Source: Nilaparvata lugens
Lineage: Eukaryota; Arthropoda; Insecta; Hemiptera; Delphacidae
NCBI RefSeq assembly: GCF_014356525.2
Contig: NC_052510.1
Location: 60,127,274 to 60,191,273, forward strand
Reading direction: 5' to 3'
Length of the DNA stretch: 64,000 bases
The translations under genes were made by a program, and so were the position numbers. How positions within the stretch are numbered: the stretch's first letter is position 1; every line of letters starts with the position of its first letter. The notes below the pieces were generated by a model. The model was not told where the DNA came from, ran no database searches, and saw only the letters and a program-made list of their open reading frames with translations. Positions 24,353 to 36,216 of this stretch are shown piece by piece.

Positions 24353-27300
24353 ATGCAGTGCTCTCTGGTCTTCTTGGCTCTCGTCGGCTTTGCCGCAGCT
24401 GCCGTCATCCCACACAACAACAACAACAACCACAACGTTGACATCACCACCAAGAACAACATCGTTGACTTCAACCAGAGGAATGGAGTGACCTACAACT
24501 ACAACCCATACAACAACCGCAACAACTACAACAACAACCAGAACAACAACTACAACCCATTCAACAACCAGAACAACAACTACAACCCATACAACAACCA
24601 GTACAACAACTACAATGGTTACAACAACGTCAACCCATTCTACAACCCATACAACAACCAGTGCTTCAACAACCAGTACAACAACGTGAACAACCAGTTC
24701 CAGAACCAGCAGTACAACAACCAGTTCCAGAACCAGAGGTACAACCACCAGAACCAGTACCAGAACAACCAGTTCCAGAACCAGATCTACAACAACCAGT
24801 TCCAGAACCAGAGGTACAACAACCAGAACCAGTACAACCAGGTCCAGAACAACCAGTTCCAGAACCAGCAGTACAACAACCAGGTCCAGAACCAGATCTA
24901 CAACAACCAGTTCCAGAACCAGAGGTACAACAACCAGAACCAGAACAACCAGGTCCAGAACACCCAGTTCCAGAACCAGAACAACCAGGTCCAGAACACC
25001 CAGGTCCAGACCAACCAGGTCCAGAACACCCAGTTCCAGAACCAGAACACCCAGTACCAGAACCAGAACAACCAGTTCCAGTACCAGAACAGGCAGGTCC
25101 AGAACAACCAGTTCAACAACCAGAATGGTGAGTTAAATTTTTAATTTCTGAATATATTTTGCTTTCCATCACAATACTAAAAATGCATTTCAAATTATCA
25201 TGCATGGAAGTGATTTATTTCCAATAGTTAATATTCAACACAAGTAATATATGAAATAGAATCTTCGAATAATTAATAATGATAGTAAACTCCAAAATAA
25301 TAATGAATTTGATAGAAATAGCATCATATCTGATTGAGAGTGAATTATAATATTCTAATTTGTCAGACAATGCATCGATGAAAGTGAATCATTCATTCTC
25401 ATCTATGCATTGGTTACCTGTAGAGTATTGATGTTCTCCTCAATGAATAACATTTATCACCATGGTTACAGTCTATGTGACTTGAAATTTTAGTTGTTAA
25501 CATTCAAATAGTGAATAATGGAGATAATTCAAGATCTTGAATAGAACCTTCCTAGTATAAACCTTAATAACACAATAGCCTTGATAATAATATTCTTTTT
25601 CAAAATCACTTGCAAAATTTGTAAAATTGATGACAAAATGCGTCTTCTATGAAGCAAATAATTCAAGCCTCAAATATCAATTACTGGTGGCAAGGCTTGT
25701 AGAATCTCTTCTATTAAAAATTTTCTCTGTTAAAAAACGAAAGTCAAATCTTCTATAAGAAGTGACTCTCATACATCGACATCTAAACCACGTAATTTTC
25801 AAACAAACTCACCAGTGTTTCTACAATAATAACTGGCTTCAATGAATTGCTTAGCATTGATCAATATGATTGAACAACTATCTATCCATAAAAAAGGAGG
25901 TATAGTACTCTTTCAAAACCAATTGGGTTCATATTCATCCATCACAATAATATTAATGAAGTGAACTACTGTACTTTACTTTTTATAATTTATACATTTT
26001 AGTAACTTTCATCTCAAAAGAGTTCTTCTCCAGCTATTGAATGTCTCTTTGAAAGGAATACCATGGATTAATAACCTGGATGGGAAGAACCTTGTTACTA
26101 CAAATACCTTGGATACAGCAATTATGTTGTCAATCAAATGAGATTCGTCTTATTCAACTCAGTTATTGAGATATCAAGATTCTGTCGATATTCATTCATT
26201 GAAATGTTCAGGTAATAGATATAGGCCAGGAAGCACGACTTAACTATCCTCTAGACTTTTATCTTGTATTTTGAATTGAATATAAGTTGGAGGAATAATT
26301 CAATTGAAGTGATAGAAGGCCTAATTTCAAGCTCACTAGGATATCATTGTCTCTTGTTTTCCGTTTTATTTATTGACTCAGAAAATGATGCAATCTTTTT
26401 GTTATCCAGAATCATTGAACATCATTAATTTGAAAAAATGATAGTAACTAAAATGTCTAAAAATTCAAGAAATTATTTATTCTTGATAACTATTGAGCCC
26501 TGATTATCCTCTCAACCTAGCCATATTATTTATATGTTTGGAAAATTATAATTTTGAACACTTTGGGTCGTTTTATTTGATTGGTATTCCTATAGGATTA
26601 GATTGATCCTAAAACGTAATTCTCAAATAATCTCATAATCTCAAATGCAATTTCTCCAACATTTAATCTATAATAATATCAACAAATGTTTGAACAACAA
26701 CTTATAAACATGTTGGGGATACCATCAGTTTCAATATATATGGAATTTTATTGAAATGTTATTTGAATTAATATATTGTTGTTGTGTGAATTCACAATGA
26801 AAGAATGTTGACACGTTTAACTGATGACTGGTTCTATGTTTTGTAGGCCAGAATGTTAACAACCAGAACCAGTTTGTGAACCAGTACCAGAACCAGAACC
26901 AGGTCAACCAGGTCCAGAACCAGAACCAGGTCAACCAGGTCCAGAACCAGAACCAGGTCAACCAGGTCCAGAACCAGAACCAGAACCAGATCAACCAGGT
27001 CCAGAACCAGAACCAGGTCAACCAGGTCCAGAACCAGAACCTGGCCCAGAACCAGAACCAGGTCAACCAGGTCCAGAACCAGAACCAGAACCAGGTCAAC
27101 CAACAGAACCAGATCACCAAGAACCAGAACACCAAGGTCCAGAACCAGATCAACCAGAACCAGAACATCCAGGTTGAGAACCTCATCAACAACCAGAACC
27201 AGGTCAACCATGTCCAGAACCAGAACCAGATCACCAAGAACCAGATCAAGAACAACCAGAACCAGGTCAACACCAACCAGAACCAGAACAACCAGGTCCA

Positions 27301-28087
27301 GAACCAGAACAACCAGAACCAGGACAACCAGGTTGAGAACTTCTACAACAACCAGAACCAGGTCAACAACGTTAACCAGGTTAACAACAACCAGAACCAG
27401 AACCAGGTCAACCAGATCCAGAACCAGAACCAGGTCAACACCAACCAGAACCAGAACAACCAGGTTGAGAACTTCTTCAACAACCAGAACCAGGTCAACA
27501 ACGTGAACAACCAGAACCAGAAGAACCAGTTCTACAACCAGTACCAGAACCAGGAGACCTACTTCAACAACCAGTACCAGAACCAGAAGTTCAACAACCA
27601 GAACCAGGTCAACCAGTACAACAACCAGAACCAGTACCAGAACCAGAACAACCAGTACCAGAACCAGAACAACCAGGTCAACCAGTACAACAACCAGAAC
27701 CAGTACCAGAACAACCAGGTCAACCAGTACCAGAACAACCAGTACCAGAACCAGAACAACCAGGTCAACCAGTACAACAACCAGAACAACCAGGTCAACC
27801 AGTACCAGAACAACCAGGTTAACCAGTACCAGAACCAGAACAACCAGGTCAACCAGTACCAGAACCAGAACAACCAGTTCACCAACCAGAACCAGTTCAA
27901 CAACCAGAACCAGTTCAACAACCAGAACCAGTACACCAACCAGAACCAGTTCAACAACCAGAACCAGATCAACAACCAGAACCAGTTCAACAACCAGAAC
28001 CAGTACACCAACCAGGTTACCAGCCAGAACCAGATTGAGAACAACCAGAACACCGGTATCTTCCAGGCTATCAAGTCTTTCTTCTAA
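24353..28087 (+). CDS. Gene A: secreted Asn/Gln-rich low-complexity repeat protein
   Basis: CDS is join(24353..25127, 26847..28087), 671 aa. The start is the ATG of [17 protein letters not shown], a typical signal peptide (cleavage expected near residues 15-17). Then come an Asn run, a non-repetitive block around [20 protein letters not shown], a Tyr/Asn-rich segment with PYNN/PFNN repeats, the only mature cysteine (Cys104), and [10 protein letters not shown] repeats. Exon 2 adds VNQVQNQNQ and QYQNQNNQ repeats, QVEN landmarks at 367, 420 and 464, and the tail [12 protein letters not shown]. The donor AATG|GTGAGT and acceptor TTTTGTAG|GC join in phase 1 (Gly259) and keep the frame open. Stop codons in the overlapping frames (such as GGT TGA) read through as QVEN here, which supports this frame. 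No family is recognised; a structural secretion (gel, sheath, coat) is inferred from composition. Two paralogues follow downstream. Confidence 0.85.
25128..26846 (+). other. Gene A intron (1719 bp, phase 1)
   Basis: GT at 25128 and AG at 26845-26846. AT-rich, sharply different in composition from both exons. It aligns with the gene B intron along its whole length with small indels. Retention would end the protein a few codons past the donor (G-E-L-N-F). Confidence 0.85.
26847..28087 (+). repeat. Coding tandem-repeat array of gene A exon 2
   Basis: Made mostly of the hexamer CCAGAA and of CAACCAG/CAGGTC variants. The plus strand is dominated by A and C, with G nearly confined to CAG and GTC/GTT codons. 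In the coding frame Asn is almost always AAC and Gln almost always CAG. Confidence 0.9.
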
Positions 28088-28115
28088 GCTCCTGCATAGA
28101 TGAAATTTCAACCTA

Positions 28116-28121
28116 AATAAA
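28116..28121 (+). other. Gene A poly(A) signal
   Basis: AATAAA 29 bases after the stop codon, conserved at the same place in genes B and C, predicting a very short 3' UTR. Confidence 0.7.
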
Positions 28122-28765
28122 TTTCTATAAAACCTTACAAAATTCTTCTCATTCCAACCTCAAGCACTAGCTATACTTCAAGTGCCAAAATCATCAAAAA
28201 CTTATGAATAATAATAATAATAGACAATATTCATAATCTTGAAGAATATTAACCATGTTTGATGAAAACTAATACAATCTCAATAGTTCGGTTTTGGAAA
28301 ATCGTCTACTATCTCAATAGTACATGAATATGGTAAAACTCATAATCAGCAATGATTATCATGTTTCATTAGTATATTGAATCATGATGATACTCTGAAG
28401 TATCATATACTCATGCATGAATTATATACTTCTGTATTCCAGAAGAATTGATAGGAACTCATCAGTTTGACAAGTTTTAAAGCAATCGTCTCATGGCAGT
28501 TAATTCAATACTCAACTACAAATTAAAATACAACACATGCTTTAAAATATACTGACAAATTTTAGCTATGAATAATTACATCCGGACTCAGTATAATTGA
28601 ATGATTCTCTAGTCCTTTGAATATATTCAAATCCTGTTGCAGTATTCCTCAATTGATTAAATAGATTTCGAAATTCAGCTTTAATTAAATAAACTTGTGC
28701 TTAATGGATGAAATCAAACCTCAATTCAATGAACTTGTGTATGACGAATGAAGCTGACATAATTA

Positions 28766-28955
28766 CTATAGTGAGGTCCGAGGTATAATTCAAAGTGGAG
28801 AAAAATAGTACAACAGCGTTGTCTATTCTCTGCCTTGCCTTCTATAGAAGGTAGCAGATACCAGTATATCAGATGTTATAGTACCTGTTCATTCTTGTTT
28901 GAAATAATAAATAATATTTTATTCGGCCAGGAAATTGTTTTCCAATGATTTAATT
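28766..28955 (+). mobile_element. MITE family B, truncated left part
   Basis: CTATAGTGAGGTCC start in the same position as the complete copy at 42135 in unit 2. The right half is missing because the unit 1/unit 2 homology ends here. Confidence 0.65.
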
Positions 28956-29159
28956 CTTACACTTACGGAGCTCTGAGAATATATCTGATTGTTTTTTGCA
29001 CATTTTTTATTTCCCAAACTCGAGGTTCTATTATTTTTGTTAAATGGAACTGTAGAATACTCATCTCTGTTTATAAAATTCACGGCTAATTCTGTTTAAT
29101 CCATTTCCAATGTTCAACTTACCTCTCAGTGGATATTCCAGCACAGAATCTCTCATTTT

Positions 29160-29290
29160 ATATTTTTATTTATTTATCCATTTCATTGACAATCACAAAT
29201 AATAATTATAATATATAATATGATTGGGAGAAGACAACAGGCATAGCCCAAAACTGTCTTCTCCCAAATTTTTAAAAATAAAAGTTTCAA
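29160..29290 (-). mobile_element. LINE 3' end with conserved hairpin (minus strand)
   Basis: Hairpin at 29226-29265; its stem on the minus strand is GGGAGAAGACA/TGTCTTCTCCC, differing from the 22278 copy by paired changes. The ATTTATTT tail is at 29164-29175. The overlapping 118-codon minus frame (29183-29539) runs through this 3' module and is not a credible gene. Confidence 0.55.
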
Positions 29291-29762
29291 AAAATAATTT
29301 TTGATTGACTCTTTTCTCTCGTCACTCAGCTCCAGGTATTTCACAATCAAGTTCACTACATTATTTAGGAAAGCACCTCCGTATCTTAATATTTTTCCAG
29401 CAATTTGTGAACTTCGATGGCAAGAACTTCTGAGGATGTGATTCAGAGAAAGATGTGAGAGTAAGATGACAAAAATGAATGTTTTATATATTAGAATAAC
29501 TCGAGGGAAATTAAACGAGGCAATATTATTGGCACCCAAGGTGAAATTATCGTCTTGTATGGAAAAGTGTATTAACGCCGTGAGCTATTTGGTCAAATGA
29601 TGGAATATTATGTTGTATAAATAGCAAATGTTGTACAAATAGTTGGACCTGATATGATGGGAACAGAGTGCCTAATAGGACCTCGACAAAAAAGCATTGG
29701 ATAGAACCATAAACATTGTCACGTGGTACTTTAGTACCATCAAATATTTTAAAATGAACCAA

Positions 29763-32084
29763 TGAATTTTAATAGAATTATAAAAGGGAAAGGAGGTTAG
29801 ACCAAGTCAAAGGATCAACCAACTTAAATCGAATATTATTAGCGATTAGGAGTAATAGTATTATCAAAAACGATAAGAAAACATGTATAATTGTGATTCT
29901 ATAACTATGAGAACCCATTGGCAAGATTAAAAAATTATAAAGCGGCTTACTTATTATTGGCGGATTATAAAAAATAAAAGTTTGCATGAACATTGAGGTT
30001 AGAATTATTTGTTTACATTTTGAAAAGAATTAGTCGATCTTGAATAAATCGATAATTATTAGAATCAATGCTGAGCGAATCAGCTGATCACTCGATCAAC
30101 CAGTATAACAGGTTGAATTATATAAAATTTATTCACAAAGGATATATTATGTATACTAAAGGAAATTGATGTGTAGAAATACGAACAACTATTATTTCTG
30201 TATAAATATTTATTATAATCTAAAAAGCACGAAAAACCAAGAGTATACAAAACTCATATAAAAAACGAAAAGTATTATCTATTAAAATCGTATGTTACGA
30301 TTTATTTATGAAATTAATTCAAGATAAACACTCCATGTATTTATATAGAAACTTTTTATTTTAATTTTTTCTATTATAAAGTTGAGGAAGCCCTGATTCT
30401 GAGGCGACCAATTGTATTGAGTTTATTAAATTGAAGGCCAATCAGAGAGTAGCTTACAAAATTATTCTAGGAAGAGACAAATTTTTCTGAAAACCTCCTT
30501 CTTCTGGCTTAAGATCTTGACCTGAGAGGATGCACATGGAGTTTAGGGTTCTTTCTTCCTTTTAAAATTTCAAAAACTATCAAGCCAAACCCTTTTTAAA
30601 TGTGAAATATTTGTATCAAATGTTAAATTATCTGTGAACTCAGTGTTGTTGAAGAGTTCATAATCGTAATTGTTCCCTATAAATATATCTTTAATTAAAA
30701 AAAAGAAACTTATAAGAATCTGGACCACGCGTTAGCCCAGCAGAGACGAAAGGAGCCTGCCTAATTAATTATTGGAAATAATTAATTCAATCCACGAGAC
30801 CGTCAAGAACTTCATTTATGTGAGTGATAAGTCAAACGAGCTCGTTTTAGGTTTTCTACGTATAGTGGGGAAACTAATTAGAAGCGCTATTCAAATTAAC
30901 TTGAATTAAAGAAAGAGTCACAACGTGTTGAGTGATATCACATAGTTCATAAGAACATTTTATAAATTTATTTGATATATGTAGGAAGCTTACTTCCATG
31001 CACGGCCCGAACTCATATAAATCCCTGAGATCTCATGTTTGATATTAATTTGTTAATTATTATTTTTGCTAATTGAGCAAAGTATATCATATCAAATCTA
31101 TGAACCAAACAGGTTTATATTTGTAGAATTTTGAATTGACTGGAAGTCTAAGCATCAGTATTGAATATAATGTGTTTATAAATTTGAAACTCACTACTGT
31201 GAAAGCTATTAAATCTTGTGATAATTATTCAGATTTTAGAAAGAATTTATTTAAGAAAAATTATAGATATATCGAATGTTTTATATACACTGTTTTATGG
31301 GAATATATTTTGTGTTTTATGTCAGCATACAAAAGCATAGAATTTTTTATTATATCCTAACTCATCTCGTGATATACAGTTTGAGCTGTTTTAGTACCAA
31401 TAGATATTCAGCAGCATATAAAGTTATTGAATCAAGTAATATTGATCTTATTAAAAGCACTCAGTATTTATCATCCTTTGATGATAATCATATTAGTTTG
31501 CCAGAACAAGTATATTGAAAATTATATTTATAAGGTTCCAGTTATATCATATAAGGATCCAGAGAGCTTCAAGAACTGGCGTTGTAAGTTCTAAGGAATT
31601 TTGGAAGGATAAATTGGTGAATACCTGTATTCATGACGAGCGTTTTAAGAATCAACTAGAAAAAACTATAGTTGGTCTTTATTATTCTCTAGTGGGTACA
31701 TGGTTACTGATAATCAGTCATCAAATATTATTTTAATTTCCTCACTGGTATTCTTGAAGAACTTCATAGAAGCAGCGGTAAGAACTATTAATCACAGGTC
31801 ATTGAACTTTATGGTGATTAATTGTATTTGTAAAATCCATGTATCTACCACTGAGCTAGAGCTGAGGTTTGAACCCAGTAATTTTGCGAGCCGGACGGCC
31901 TTAATTTTTTGTGAATTTATTCGCAAAAGAGGGAATTTAGCGACTGCTCTTATAAATCTCAAGAACATCGTATCAGCTGTAAAGGATTTGAAATTTACCA
32001 CCTTATACAGTTATAGCTTCATAACGTGGGGCTCTATCATAAGAGATAACCCTCCCAGGAGCACAACTTCACAACATTAATATT
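29763..32084. other. ~2.3-kb block present in unit 2 but not unit 1
   Basis: The flanks 29432-29745 and 32085-32250 match adjacent sequence in unit 1 (21850-22200), so this is probably an insertion. Short open frames at 31136-32080 show no motif I can name, and I found no LTRs or terminal inverted repeats. Class unknown. Confidence 0.4.
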
Positions 32085-32559
32085 GGATGGTATTTTTCCT
32101 CTATAAGAAATCTAACTCCGGCAAAAATGTAAATATCTAGGAAGTGCATGTTCATGGTAAAGAATCGCTTACAAGGTAGTTGAGAAAATGAATTATCTCA
32201 TACAGCAAATTATATAACTGCATCAACTCATATTCCCTAGAAAATAATATTGTTCACATTACAAGTTTCATCCATTCTTGATCCATTGGAGAAATAATAG
32301 AAACAGTATTGTAACCGAATTTCAAAGAACAATCATTCATGATTTATAGAATATATTCCCAGTCTGCCCACCGCAACTAACAAGTTAGTCATTTTTTCCT
32401 CTCTTAGTATTGGGGCGCTACTCCTACTGGCGGACAAGTTCTCACATTCCAGTAGATTTCCATCAAGCGTATGCTATTTGAAGTTTTGAATAATGATGTA
32501 ATGCTAATCCTCAATCCATTCAGTTTGATTGTGCATTATAACTCTTACTAGTTAGGAAT

Positions 32560-32706
32560 AGAAGTATTAATGCTATTATTGTTCAATTTATTATTTTTTA
32601 GTAAGAAATGTTATTTATATGAATTGATTGTGGTGAATTGCATTTGTATTTTATAGTTGAATGTTTGTACCTACTTTGTGGAAATAAATTTGAATTTGAA
32701 TTTGAA
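32560..32706 (+). mobile_element. Non-LTR retrotransposon 3' end with (TTTGAA)n tail
   Basis: Ends GGAAATAAATTTGAATTTGA, a simple-repeat tail typical of some insect LINEs; the same tail type is seen inverted at 3519 and 55028. No coding region remains. Confidence 0.45.
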
Positions 32707-32895
32707 AATCAAGTCCATCATCATCATCTACACTTCAGGGATTCGGTTTGTTTAACAACTAGTTAGTAGAGTTGATTCTTGAAATGAAGATTGAATAGCC
32801 TCATTCTTGTATGAACCATTGATAACTTCCCAATCGACCTAAGTCAGTAAGAAAGTCATTCATCCATTTCACAAATTTCAGGATAGTTTAAGAGA

Positions 32896-33290
32896 GTGAC
32901 TACAGGCTTTGGTGTATTAAAACCTTTCTCTGCTGAAACTCACTTCTAGGCTTACTTGTGGAATGAAATTTATTGATAAGAAAGAAGAATAATATTATGC
33001 ATTCAGGAGGAATGGCAAGGTTCTATTCGGAAGGAAAGTATTTTCCAAAGATCTCGTAGAGTAAGAAGAACATTTATATTTGTTACATTAGTGACTACAG
33101 GCTCTGGTGAATCCCTTATTTTGTTGAAACTCGCTTTTAGGCTTACTTGAGGAATAAAATTTATTGATAAGAATCGAGACTAGCCTAATATTATGCATTT
33201 AGGGTCAATGGCAAGGTTCTATTCGGAAGGAAAGTATTTTCCAAATATCACGTGGAATAAGGAGAACATTTTTATTTGTTTTAAGAGGAA
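32896..33290 (+). repeat. 195-bp tandem duplication
   Basis: GTGACTACAGGCT...GGT starts at 32896 and 33091; both copies include AATGGCAAGGTTCTATTCGG and GAAAGTATTTTCCAAA. Confidence 0.75.
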
Positions 33291-33379
33291 CAATCACATT
33301 TCGTAAGTGAATACAAAACTCTCATCTGAAATTATTACTCAAACTTGGCATACAACCTGCAGCATGGATAATATAATAA

Positions 33380-33526
33380 GGTGCGTACAAATATACGCGC
33401 CGAGAACATGAGCAATTCACTTTTAATCAGCTGATGCCAAGCTTTTTATATCTGTAAAAATACAGATATAGGCAGCTGATTAAAAGTGAATTGCTAATGT
33501 TCGCGGCGCGTATATCTGTACGCACC
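33380..33526. mobile_element. Palindromic MITE (GGTGCGTACA ends)
   Basis: GGTGCGTACAAATATACGCG at the left and CGCGTATATCTGTACGCACC at the right, with long inner arms (AGCAATTCACTTTTAATCAG and inverse). About 147 bp, no coding. Confidence 0.8.
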
Positions 33527-33528
33527 TA

Positions 33529-33724
33529 TAGCCAACTCTAATACAAGTCCCCGGCCTACGATATTGAAACGTCGCAGTGTAGGCCTAGAATCTAATACAA
33601 ATGATTGGTGAGAAAGATCAGCTGCTATTTTTTAAATCTTTTCCACCAATCATGCATTAGATTCTAGGCCTACACTGCGACGGTGCAATATCGTAGGCCG
33701 GGGCCTTGTATTAGAGGTGGCTAT
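33529..33724. mobile_element. Palindromic MITE (TAGCCAACTCTAATACAAG ends)
   Basis: Arms include CGGCCTACGATATTG, GTGTAGGCCTAGAATCTAAT and their inverses, meeting at ATGATTGGTG/CACCAATCAT. It lies directly beside the preceding MITE. Confidence 0.8.
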
Positions 33725-34172
33725 GGTAATATCAAAACGATTTATTATTATAAAAATGATAACAAGACGTTGAGGTTATTGAAAAAGTCTTTCAATTATG
33801 GAGAATTACCACAACATCTCATACCATACAATTAAATAATTTATTATTTAGTTGGATCTTGTGTAAAACTTAATAGAAACCCTTTCTGAATGGCTCAGAA
33901 ATACTTTCTGAGTGGATTGGCAACCAATGCCACATTTATGAGATTTTTCAAGTAATTCTCGCAATGAACTTATTAATTGTGACATATCCGGGATGAATTC
34001 ACGAAAATAATTGAACAAACCCAATACTTTTTGAGGGTTTCAACTTAACTTAAACAATACTTTATATTGTCGAAATCACTTATTAACCCAAAACTATTTG
34101 AGATAATAGTTTTGTTTGTTGTACCATTACCATCACCGATCTATTGAAAGCTTTGAAGGTTTGAAACACTAA

Positions 34173-34325
34173 GTGCCGGTTGCACAAAAGCCGGTTAAAT
34201 CTGAATCGTGATTCATTCCACGAGAACCAATAGGAAAAGCCGTTTTTCCAAAAAAAAGCCTTCTCTGATTGGTTCTTGAAAATTTATCACGGTTAAAATT
34301 TAAACGGCTTTTGTGCGACCCGGCC
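34173..34325. mobile_element. MITE family C
   Basis: GTGCCGGTTGCACAAAAGCC to GGCTTTTGTGCGACCCGGCC. The matching position in unit 3 (about 54338) lacks it, giving an empty site. Confidence 0.75.
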
Positions 34326-34329
34326 TGAG

Positions 34330-35469
34330 CAGCAGAATATAAACGAGTATTATGGATATGGATGAAGTCCTACAATTTGCCTTTAGCTGTTGACCAATGA
34401 ATATTAAGCTCTGCTACCATTGGCCGAGACAAGACACGCGCAAGAAGGCCTATTCCAAATAAGGTCATGAAAACTGTGAGGAGAAAACAACCAATGAGGA
34501 GGAACTAACAGAACCAAATTAATAATACAAGAAAGAATGGAAGATATATATCATTTGAGAACTATTAAACACGAAAATATAAAAACTGAAACGAAAAACA
34601 AAAGTGTTACTCTCATCTGATCTGAAAAAACTTGTGTAGCAGTAATATTATTTCCTTAGATTAGTTGACGAGAATTGTGTCCTAACTTTTTTACTCCTTA
34701 TACTAATATTCTAATACTAATACCATTTTCTTCGAAAATGATCTAGAAATAATAGCAGACTCGGCTACAGTTGCAATAAAGTAAATAGAGATTGAAAAAT
34801 AATTTGCAAAATAGCTGGATTCCGAATATCCTTTGGTAAAACAGTACAGTATTCACGACTTCAAAGGTAGAAGTTACCAGATTCGAAACCAGAGATCGAT
34901 CAATTATTTTGGTGCTGTTTTAAATATTAGAGGGAAGTATTGATTGCCCTAACTACTGTATATTACAATAATCTTGACATATTTTTTTCTGTTTGTCACA
35001 CAGTCGAAATGAAGCTTTAGTCATCAATAAGCGTGCTTTGCTTCGGGAATAAAAAGATACGATTATTTTTGTGAACCATTTATAATATAAATTCTACCAA
35101 CATTGTTATAATCGTTTTTGAGATTAGGCCACAACTTGGCATGAAAACTATTGAGTCAAATCATTCGATCAATCATTGATGTGTTGGAAGTATTATGTAG
35201 AATAGTAGTCCAATTGCAGCGAATTTTGTAGAATATTGGGAAAAGGAACAATAGCTATTTGGCCGTTTTAATAAATGACCGCTTTCTTTCTTCCGCCAAG
35301 TTAAATTCTGGCCGAATTTCCTCATTCTTTGCAAACAGATTCCACAACGGACACTTCTAAAGTTTTGAAAATACCCTCCATATATCATACTGAATTATTA
35401 TAATTTCATCGAAATTGTTTAAGCAGTTATCGCAATCGGATATACAAACAGAATTAAATTAGACTTGAT
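34330..35469. other. Gene-free duplicated flank
   Basis: Up to about 34870 it matches unit 3 at 54350-55170 (for example ACCATTGGCCGAGACA / CCCATTGGCCGAGACA). Beyond that I see no gene or element. Confidence 0.5.
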
Positions 35470-36216
35470 AAAATAGGATCACTTGATAGAAGCAACTCCC
35501 GTCATAAAAGTTTGTTTTATGAAAAATAAAAACTATCTCCCAGGAATAGCTCTGATTGAAGCAGCAGTGCCCAATCAATTTGTTCTCGATAAATGCATTT
35601 TGATTCGTTCTTCAACTTGGTGCCAACCTAATGAAGTCATCTCAACTTAATGCCAACCTGTCAAAATTATTAATTAAGTTGCCAGTTAACAACTACTTTT
35701 TCGAAGAGGTACTCTCTCTAGATTATAGATCTATAATAACATATGATATATTATGGACATTTCTATTATAATAACGAGATTGAGAGAAGAAGAATATACA
35801 TGCTGCAAGAAGAACTTTAAACCCTTAAAAACCACCCTTAGAGTTGAAATATCGCCAAAAGATTTCTTAGTGAATACCTAGGACGTTTAAGGAAGCTATA
35901 TTCCAAGTTTTGTTACAATCCATCCAGTAGTTTTCCAGAAATTGTGATCAGTGAGTCAGTGAGATAAGAATTATTCTATAAGTATAGATTAATGAAGTTT
36001 GAACACTAATTCTGAAAAATCTAGAAGGAAAATTGAAATTTGGGCTTCCAGGTGCACGAGATTGATATTTTTAGAATCTATGTTCAAAATTTGGAGACCT
36101 AATTAATCATTCCCGTTTTTCCGGTATGCAATCCACAAGTTGACATGTTTTGATGCGAACAAACGAACACACGAACACACGAACAAACATAACCCTACTC
36201 TCTCTTATTATATAGA
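35470..36216 (-). mobile_element. Helitron-like fragments, two joined pieces
   Basis: 35540-35990 matches the body of the element at 51354-52050 (GCAGTGCCCAATCAATTTGT, CTTAATGCCAACCTGTCAAA). 35997-36216 matches the 5' part of the minus-strand element at 245-1278 and starts TCTATATAATAAGAG on the minus strand. Both lack complete ends. Confidence 0.5.

Larger units (their letters stand above)
21826..28955 (+). repeat. Segmental-duplication unit 1 (carries gene A)
   Basis: Blocks near 21850-22220 match 29432-29745; 22439-22560 matches parts of 32250-33372; and 23409-28955 matches 36768-42310 almost continuously, including promoter, gene, intron and 3' flank. The right break lies inside a MITE family B copy. 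Boundaries are approximate and set by eye. Confidence 0.75.

Noticed and set aside
24661..25131. Overlapping Pro/Glu/Val-rich frame (VPEPEQ type), also in genes B and C
   Set aside because: A by-product of CCAGAA-type repeats. It lacks a start context, signal and continuation into exon 2.
26847..28087. CRISPR-like array
   Set aside because: Continuous coding tandem repeat without unique spacers, in a eukaryotic context.
26731..28111. Long minus-strand frames rich in Trp/Phe/Leu or Leu/Val opposite exon 2
   Set aside because: Antisense shadows of the Asn/Gln repeats; they have no conserved ends between copies.
29183..29539. 118-codon minus-strand frame
   Set aside because: Runs through a LINE 3' UTR hairpin and tail; the homologous stretch at 21850 does not keep it.
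31840..31880. Possible tRNA (CCACTGAGCTAG and GGTTTGAACCC)
   Set aside because: The box-like motifs are in the wrong order for a tRNA on either strand and too close together.
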